A DNA stretch of 10,989 bases from assembly GCA_041477815.1 (NCBI GenBank), contig JBGOUV010000232.1:1-10989 (forward strand). Reading direction: 5' to 3'. The position numbers and the translations under genes were made by a program. Source of the DNA: JBGOUV01 sp041477815 (GTDB lineage: Bacteria > Acidobacteriota > Terriglobia > Bryobacterales > JACQDG01). The notes under the pieces were generated by a model that had not been told where the DNA came from, made no database searches, and worked only from the letters and a program-made list of their open reading frames with translations. Positions 6,621 through 10,989 of this stretch are shown piece after piece (within the stretch, counting starts at the first letter, position 1; every line of letters begins with the position of its first letter).

Positions 6621-6859
6621 AGCGACTCCAGGTTCTGCTTCCCGACACCGAGATGAAGGAGATCCGCCAGATCGCCCGCCGTCACCAGCTCACCGTAGGG
6701 GAGTGGGTGCGCCGCGCCTTGCGAACGGCTCGCCGCGAGGAACCCACAAAAGATCCTGCGGCCAAGCTCCGCGCCGTTCGCGAGGCGGTGCAGCATTCGT
6801 TCCCTGCGCCTGACATTCGCACCATGCTCGATGAAATCGAGCGTGGCTATCTCGAATGA
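6614..6859 (+). CDS. VapB-like ribbon-helix-helix antitoxin
   Basis: This is an 81-residue predicted antitoxin. The N-terminal strand KRLQVLLPDTEMKEIRQIA followed by HQLTVGEWVRRALRTARR has the ribbon-helix-helix shape (beta-strand, then two helices) that binds operator DNA as a dimer. The C-terminal tail (LRAVREAVQHSFPAPDIRTMLDEIERGY) would wrap the toxin. The start is GTG 6614; it lies inside the palindromic region, so control of transcription and translation start may be close together. The stop TGA overlaps the ATG of the downstream PIN gene (ATGA), the usual toxin-antitoxin coupling. The antitoxin looks complete although its toxin is truncated. Family recognised by eye. Confidence 0.82.
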   Translation: MSKRLQVLLPDTEMKEIRQIARRHQLTVGEWVRRALRTARREEPTKDPAAKLRAVREAVQHSFPAPDIRTMLDEIERGYLE

Positions 6860-7014
6860 TCTTGGTCGACTCCAACATTCCAATGTATCTGGTCGGCGCC
6901 TCCGAGCCCGTCCGGGTGGACGCCCAGATTCTGGTGGAGCGATGCATAGCCGGCGGCGAGCGTATGGTTACCGACACCGAAGTCTTGCAGGAGATCCTGC
7001 ACCGCTATACCTAA
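6856..7014 (+). pseudogene. Truncated VapC-like PIN-domain toxin
   Basis: The ATG 6856 overlaps the antitoxin stop. The 52-residue product begins MILVDSNIPMYLV, with the first PIN acidic residue at D5. It ends after TDTEVLQEILHRYT, which includes a second acidic position (E42 or E46). Full PIN toxins of this type are roughly 130-140 residues and carry further acidic residues in their C-terminal half to bind magnesium for RNA cleavage; those are absent here. No continuation is recognisable in the other two frames after the stop at 7012-7014, so this looks like a deletion rather than a simple frameshift. It is most likely inactive as a ribonuclease. The end of the convergent kinase gene lies 53 nt further on. 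Confidence 0.8.
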
Positions 7015-7044
7015 AAGGGCGCTGCCGGCGACAGCCGAAGGCAG
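7013..7044 (-). terminator. Weak candidate terminator for the kinase gene
   Basis: On the minus strand, downstream of the kinase stop, a GC-rich hairpin (ctgcc at 7022-7026 pairs with ggcag at 7040-7044, with a possible inner stem) is followed five bases later by TTTT (complement of 7013-7016). The stem is short and the T-run brief, so termination here is only possible. The remaining bases 7015-7067 show no gene. Confidence 0.25.
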
Positions 7045-7067
7045 GCCGCGCCTGAACGCCTGAGTGG

Positions 7068-9776
7068 TTAGCGCTGCTCCCAGTTCAGGACCACGGTGAC
7101 AGGCCAGGAAGCAGATTCCTGGGTGATGGTATTGATCAAAAACCGCTGGCCGTCGGTGCTGGCCACATAATGATTCCGCGCATCGACCAAGCCCGGCACC
7201 TGCGTCTGGAAAAGGGCCCGCGGCGCGCCCGGATCGAAGGTGGCGCCCGGCTTAATCTCCACGACCATCAACTTGCGGTCCGCGGCGATGTAGTAGAGCT
7301 CCCTGCCGTCTTGCCGCCAGGAGGCCTGGGACCCTCCCTCGGTCGAGATCGGCCACTTGCTGCCGGAGGCCGCCTTCCCCTGGAACGGCTGCACATAGAT
7401 CTGATATCTGTTCGATTCATTCGAGGTGTAGGAGATCCAGCGGCTGTCCGGCGAGAACTGTGCCTGGAAGGTGTCGAAGTCGGTCTGCAGGTACGGAAAG
7501 GGTTTCGACTGGGGCTGCAGCGGCAGAATCCACAGGTCCCACTTTGGCTTCGGGTCCCAGTTGGCGTAAATGATGTATTTGCCGTCGCGCGACCAGCTTG
7601 TAGGGTACTTCGAGACGTTGGAACTGAGCACGACATCCTCGGCCGCGGCGCCGCTCGCGGCCTTCTTATGAAGGTTGGGCCCTCCGTCGCGATTCGAGAA
7701 GAAAAGAATCTCGGTTCCATCCGGTGACCAGAGGGGCGTGCCCTCGTCGAGGGGATGAAACGTGAATCGCGAGGGAACCTCGCGCGTCAAGTCCATCATC
7801 CACACATCGAGTGTGCCGGTCTGTGGATCGGTGCGCGAGACCACCAGTCGTCTCCCCTCGGGGGACAGACAGGGATCCCGAAACGCTCCCGGCGGCCCCA
7901 CGGTCCCGAGAACCCGCCCCGCACGGTCGTGCCAGGTCAGTTGCGTGCTCCGGACGCCGCCACTGCGATAGGCCAGCACGCCGGTTTCCGAAACGGAGAA
8001 GGACGTCAGCCCCGGGGTAGTCTCGTCGTACCAGACCTGCTCCGCGATGGGGGCCGGCTCGCCGCTGAGTCGCGCCGAGTTGGGATCGAAGGATTGACGC
8101 ATCAGAGTGCGGCCGCGCAAAAAAAGCAGTGAGCCGCCGGAGTCATCAGGCACCTGGACCACGCCCCAATCCGAGGGCATCACCCGGCGCGCAGGCTGGC
8201 CGTCCAGAGAACCCAGATAGATGCCGCGCGCCTCCGCCTGCGCGCTCCATACCAGGTACAGGAAACGCCGCCCGTCGGGCAAGAAGTAAGGCCACTGGTG
8301 GCTGCTCTCCTGCCGCGATTGATTCAGGCTGGTCACCGGAGCAGGCGCCCCGCCGCCTTCCGGAATCTGATAGAGCCGGTCACCCACGTTCGGAGCGTAC
8401 AGAATGATGCCGTGGCGGTTCCACGTGCCGCCCCGCGCGTCAAACACAGTGCCGAGCGTTTGCGGCGGACCGCCCTCCACGCGGATCTTTTTTAGCTTCT
8501 TGTCCGCGAAGAATCCCAAGAACTGGCTGTTCGGCGACCAGAAAGGATGGAGCGCCCCTTCGGTCTCGGGCAGGGCCCGGGCGGTGATCGAATCGAGCGG
8601 ACGCACCCACAACGCGCTGCCTCCCTGCGGCGTCGTGGTGACGAAGGCGAGATGGCGCCCGTCGGGCGAGACGGCGATGGAGCCGGCCAGCGTGGTTCTT
8701 TCCGGCGGCGCAAAGAACAGCCGGGTCGGACGAATCGGAGCGCTGGGCTTCCGGACATACAAGAAGCCTAGAACCAAGGCCGCTGCGGTGGCCAGCGCCA
8801 GGCCCGTCCAGGCCAGCCACTCACGTTTCGTGGCCCGCGCGACGGGCGCGGCTGACGCCGGCGCAGGCTCCGGGGTCTCCGCTCCCGGGTGCGAGGCGGA
8901 CTCGGCGAGCCAGGCGAGTTCGCTGGCCAGATCCTGGGCGGTTTGCCAGCGCTCGTCCGGACTCTTGGCGAGGGATTTTCGCACGATTCGATCAAGCGCC
9001 AGTCCTTGCGGCCGACGCGCTGCCAGCGACGGTTGCAGCGTCGTGACCGGCGGCGGTTCCGAGGACAGGATGGCGGCAATCACGCTCGCCGCCGTGTCGC
9101 CCTGGAAGGCTTTTTGACCCGTCAGCATCTCATGCAGCACGCAGCCGAATGAGAAAATGTCGGAGCGGCCGTCGGTCTCTTTGGCTTCCAGTTGCTCCGG
9201 CGGCATGTAATGGAACGTCCCCAGGACCATGCCCTCCGTGGTCAGGGTGCTCTCGGGGAGGCGCGCCAGGGTGAGGACGGTCCCGCCTACGATCTCAGAC
9301 GTTTTCAGCTTGGCCAAACCGAAGTCGAGAAGCTTGGCTCCCAACTTGGTGAGCATGATGTTGCCCGGCTTGAGGTCCCGGTGGAACACTCCCTGCCGGT
9401 GTGCCTGTCCGAGCGCGTGGGCAATCTGCGCGGCGTACCGCAGAACCTGGTCGGGCGGAAGCGGGCCCTTCTCCAGGCGGCGCGCCAGGGTTTCCCCTTC
9501 CAGGTACTCCATCACCAGGTAGTCGATCTCGTCTTGCCGCCCTATGTCGTACAGGATGCAGATATGAGGATGATTCAAGCTGGAAACCGCGCGGGCTTCG
9601 CGCTCGAACCGCTGGCGGAGATCCGGCCGGTCGGCGACGTGCGACGGCAAAACTTTGATGGCCACGATCCGGTCGAGCCGCGTGTCCCGCGCGCGATACA
9701 CTTCCCCCATGCCGCCGGCGCCGAGCGGCGCGAGAATCTCATACGGACCCAGTCGAGAAGCCGGAGCCAGTGCCAT
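7068..9776 (-). CDS. Membrane Ser/Thr protein kinase with PD40/TolB-like extracytoplasmic propeller
   Basis: This is a 902-residue PknB-type kinase. The N-terminal cytoplasmic kinase domain (residues about 11-290) has the glycine loop G19-AGGMG-24, catalytic lysine K41 (VAIKVL), alpha-C glutamate near E60, catalytic loop H132-R-D134-LKPGN, D151-F-G153 and the GTFHYMPPEQ segment at 186-195, so it should be active. A proline/alanine linker and one membrane helix at about 321-341 follow. The remaining residues form WD40-like PD40 repeats (SPDGRHLAFV, SPEGRRLVV, SPDGTEILFFSN, SRDGKYIIYA, SPDSRWISYTS), a TolB-like propeller probably outside the membrane and able to sense a ligand. The start ATG 9776 follows AGGAG by 4 nt. 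It is transcribed away from the methyltransferase and convergent with the VapBC remnant. This architecture is common in Acidobacteriota. Confidence 0.93.
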   Translation of the reverse strand: MALAPASRLGPYEILAPLGAGGMGEVYRARDTRLDRIVAIKVLPSHVADRPDLRQRFEREARAVSSLNHPHICILYDIGRQDEIDYLVMEYLEGETLARRLEKGPLPPDQVLRYAAQIAHALGQAHRQGVFHRDLKPGNIMLTKLGAKLLDFGLAKLKTSEIVGGTVLTLARLPESTLTTEGMVLGTFHYMPPEQLEAKETDGRSDIFSFGCVLHEMLTGQKAFQGDTAASVIAAILSSEPPPVTTLQPSLAARRPQGLALDRIVRKSLAKSPDERWQTAQDLASELAWLAESASHPGAETPEPAPASAAPVARATKREWLAWTGLALATAAALVLGFLYVRKPSAPIRPTRLFFAPPERTTLAGSIAVSPDGRHLAFVTTTPQGGSALWVRPLDSITARALPETEGALHPFWSPNSQFLGFFADKKLKKIRVEGGPPQTLGTVFDARGGTWNRHGIILYAPNVGDRLYQIPEGGGAPAPVTSLNQSRQESSHQWPYFLPDGRRFLYLVWSAQAEARGIYLGSLDGQPARRVMPSDWGVVQVPDDSGGSLLFLRGRTLMRQSFDPNSARLSGEPAPIAEQVWYDETTPGLTSFSVSETGVLAYRSGGVRSTQLTWHDRAGRVLGTVGPPGAFRDPCLSPEGRRLVVSRTDPQTGTLDVWMMDLTREVPSRFTFHPLDEGTPLWSPDGTEILFFSNRDGGPNLHKKAASGAAAEDVVLSSNVSKYPTSWSRDGKYIIYANWDPKPKWDLWILPLQPQSKPFPYLQTDFDTFQAQFSPDSRWISYTSNESNRYQIYVQPFQGKAASGSKWPISTEGGSQASWRQDGRELYYIAADRKLMVVEIKPGATFDPGAPRALFQTQVPGLVDARNHYVASTDGQRFLINTITQESASWPVTVVLNWEQR

Positions 9777-9793
9777 GAGTCTCCTGGGTCCCT

Positions 9794-9822
9794 AGTGTAA
9801 CGCCCTTATGGCCCGTTCACAA
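9794..9822 (-). promoter_or_regulatory. Putative sigma-70-type promoter for the kinase gene
   Basis: Read on the minus strand, TTGTGA (complement of 9817-9822) and TACACT (complement of 9794-9799) are separated by exactly 17 bp, close to the TTGACA/TATAAT consensus. Transcription would start around 9787, leaving a short leader of about 10 nt that contains the AGGAG ribosome site. This is prediction by eye only. Confidence 0.45.
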
Positions 9823-9844
9823 ATGTAAAGTCCGTCACTATGAA
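9816..9844 (+). promoter_or_regulatory. Possible promoter for the methyltransferase gene
   Basis: TTCACA (9816-9821) and TATGAA (9839-9844) have a 17-bp spacing, overlapping the -35 box of the divergent kinase promoter. A TATAGT at 9851-9856 is an alternative -10 but lacks a good -35. A GGAG at 9857-9860 gives the ribosome site 4 nt before ATG 9865. Confidence 0.3.
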
Positions 9845-9864
9845 ATAGCATATAGTGGAGAGCC

Positions 9865-10542
9865 ATGAGGCGATTTACCAAGCTCTACGCGTTGCTGCCA
9901 GCCTGTCTGGTCCTGGGCTGGACGCAAGTAGCGAAAGAGGTCAACAAGGACTACCAAACTCCGGAAGGACGCGCGCGCATCGCGAAATCTCTCGAGGACC
10001 ACCATCGCACGGACCGCTTCAAGCCGCCCGAGATGATCGCCGCGCTGGGCATCAAAACCGGCAGCACGGTGGCCGATGTCGGGACCGGCGTGGGGATGAT
10101 GTTGCCGTACCTTTCCGAAGCCGTCGGGCCGGCCGGCCGCGTGATCGCCCAGGACATCCAGCAGGACTTCCTGGACCAGGCTCAGGCGCGAGCGAAGTCC
10201 CAAAAGCTGACGAACGTGACCTTCGTGCTGGGAACGGAACGGAACCCTAAGTTACCGGAACGCCAGGTCGACCTCGTGTTCGTCCTCGACGCTTACCACC
10301 ACTTCGACTACCCGGACGAAATGCTCGGCCATATCAGCCGCGCCCTCCGGCCAGACGGCCGGCTGGCGATTGTCGACTTTTATCGCCATCGCGCGGGTCC
10401 GCAGGACAAAGACATGAGCCAACATGTCCGCGCCGACCAGGACGAAGTGCGGCGCGAGATCCAGAGCAACGGCTACGAACTCGTCTCGCAAAGCGACCAT
10501 GGCTCCAACCAGTACGTCCTGATCTTCAGGAAGAAGACGTAG
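9865..10542 (+). CDS. Class I SAM-dependent methyltransferase with N-terminal signal-like segment
   Basis: This 225-residue protein has a Rossmann-type methyltransferase fold. Motif I is VADVGTGVG (residues 69-77), the acidic residue at the end of strand 2 is D97 (VIAQD), and VDLVFVLDAYHHF followed by LRPDGRLAIVDF covers motifs IV-VI. The GTGVG form of motif I and the AYHHF segment resemble UbiE/ArsM-like small-molecule methyltransferases; the substrate cannot be named. The first 20 or so residues (MRRFTKLYALLPACLVLGWT) are basic then hydrophobic, like a signal peptide or membrane anchor. That is odd for an enzyme needing cytoplasmic S-adenosylmethionine. The P-A-C triplet is not a good lipobox. 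The start ATG 9865 has GGAG 4 nt upstream. It is divergent from the kinase across an 88-bp gap. Confidence 0.85.
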   Translation: MRRFTKLYALLPACLVLGWTQVAKEVNKDYQTPEGRARIAKSLEDHHRTDRFKPPEMIAALGIKTGSTVADVGTGVGMMLPYLSEAVGPAGRVIAQDIQQDFLDQAQARAKSQKLTNVTFVLGTERNPKLPERQVDLVFVLDAYHHFDYPDEMLGHISRALRPDGRLAIVDFYRHRAGPQDKDMSQHVRADQDEVRREIQSNGYELVSQSDHGSNQYVLIFRKKT

Positions 10543-10569
10543 CGCGGGATCCTTGGTTTGGTCGTCGAA

Positions 10570-10803
10570 CTACTCCAGGTCGGGCAACTCCTCCGGCGGG
10601 ACCAACAGCCGAATCGAACGGGCTTGCCCGGGCACTCGTTCTATGAGGCCGCGAGCGTGCAGCGTGACGACCATTTGATGGACCGACGGTGGTGAGACCC
10701 GGAAATACTTCTGCATATCGGGCTCCGACGGCGCGCAGCGGTGGACCTTCGTATAGAAGTGGATGAACGCGAGGTACTGGCCCTGCTTCGCGGTGAACCT
10801 CAC
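10570..10803 (-). CDS. Stand-alone LexA-type winged-helix DNA-binding protein
   Basis: This is a 77-residue predicted DNA-binding protein starting MRFTAKQGQYLAFIHFYTKVH. The order helix, PSEPDMQKYFRVSPPSVHQMVVTL recognition helix, then RGLIERVPGQARSIRLLV wing matches the N-terminal winged helix of LexA, but no autocleavage peptidase domain follows; the protein ends at LPDLE. The start is taken as GTG 10803-10801. A longer frame reaching 10950 is open, but its first 49 codons overlap the ssb gene in another frame and read as proline/arginine-rich non-protein sequence. The GTG is 1 nt after the SSB stop (TGA-c-GTG), so translation is likely coupled. No strong separate ribosome site is visible. 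Its targets are unknown. It is convergent with the methyltransferase gene, 27 nt away. Confidence 0.75.
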   Translation of the reverse strand: MRFTAKQGQYLAFIHFYTKVHRCAPSEPDMQKYFRVSPPSVHQMVVTLHARGLIERVPGQARSIRLLVPPEELPDLE

Positions 10804-10804
10804 G

Positions 10805-10989
10805 TCAGAACGGCACGTCGTCGTCGGAGATTTCCTGGCTGGGCGCTTCCGGAGGAGCGGTGACAGGGACCGGCCCGGCGGCGGCGGTGCGAGTGGTGCG
10901 GGGTCCGGGCGGGGGAGACTGACTCGTGTCGGAGTCCATGCCGCCGCCACCGCCGCCTTCGCCGCGGCCGCCGAGCAGAATGATGGAGC
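10805..10989 (-). CDS. ssb: Single-stranded DNA-binding protein, C-terminal part (runs off right edge)
   Basis: The minus-strand frame ending at TGA 10807-10805 reads SIILLGGRGEGGGGGGMD, then a proline/threonine/alanine-rich linker, and finishes PSQEISDDDVPF. A glycine-rich disordered linker ending in an acidic DDD(I/V)PF tail is the hallmark of bacterial SSB; this tail docks replication and repair proteins onto ssDNA-bound SSB. The visible ILLGGRGEGGG is the junction just after the OB-fold, so the DNA-binding domain lies beyond the window. About 61 codons are visible. The overlapping frame in another register is a shadow. Confidence 0.85.
   Translation of the reverse strand, partial: SIILLGGRGEGGGGGGMDSDTSQSPPPGPRTTRTAAAGPVPVTAPPEAPSQEISDDDVPF

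Noticed and set aside
10804..10950. N-terminal extension of the winged-helix protein to a start at 10950
   Set aside because: The extension is proline/arginine-rich without structure and lies antiphase to the SSB linker and tail, which is the better coding explanation.
1..10989. CRISPR arrays, tRNA or rRNA genes, complete insertion sequences
   Set aside because: No regularly spaced identical repeats, cloverleaf-like segments, rRNA-like stretches or full transposase frames could be seen on either strand.

Overview
The window looks like a high-GC chromosome segment from an Acidobacteriota member, most likely close to Bryobacterales/Solibacterales. This is inferred from gene content: a secreted beta-propeller protein ending in the 'Solibacter' C-terminal domain (TIGR03437 type), a membrane Ser/Thr kinase with an extracytoplasmic PD40/TolB-like propeller, a Tat-type sulfatase, and many small toxin-antitoxin pieces. 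No database search was possible.

Layout. (1) Positions 1-359 form a large imperfect palindrome with arms 1-165 and 195-359. The right arm is the 5' end of a large secreted propeller protein (to 3679). The left arm is the same 5' end on the minus strand, so a divergent paralog probably runs off the left edge. (2) Directly behind the propeller gene are a small sigma-region-4-like/zinc-finger protein (3682-4497) and an orphan HigA-type antitoxin (4523-4840). (3) A scar region (4841-5058) holds short repeats and a decayed serine-recombinase start. It leads into a sulfatase (5059-6582) whose Tat signal peptide is interrupted by a tandem 8-bp repeat. (4) A VapB-like antitoxin (6614-6859) with a palindromic operator overlaps a VapC PIN toxin cut to 52 residues (6856-7014). 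(5) A Ser/Thr kinase runs on the minus strand (7068-9776). It diverges from a methyltransferase with an N-terminal signal-like segment (9865-10542), and their promoters may overlap. (6) At the right edge, on the minus strand, the C-terminal end of single-stranded DNA-binding protein (SSB) ends in its acidic DDDVPF tail. A 77-residue LexA-type winged-helix protein follows 1 nt later.

How the genes relate. The left block (propeller, sigma-like protein, antitoxin) is tightly packed and may be one transcript. The sulfatase lies between two mobile-DNA or toxin-antitoxin relics (recombinase remnant and orphan antitoxin on the left, truncated VapBC on the right), which suggests an accessory insertion. 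The kinase/methyltransferase pair and the ssb/winged-helix pair look like ordinary core or semi-core genes.

The signals most worth follow-up are the palindrome joining two divergent paralog 5' ends, with loss of the shared TTG start in the right copy; the nested repeat modules inside the TIGR03437-type domain; the repeat-invaded Tat signal; and the tight ssb/winged-helix coupling, which a naive start choice would hide.
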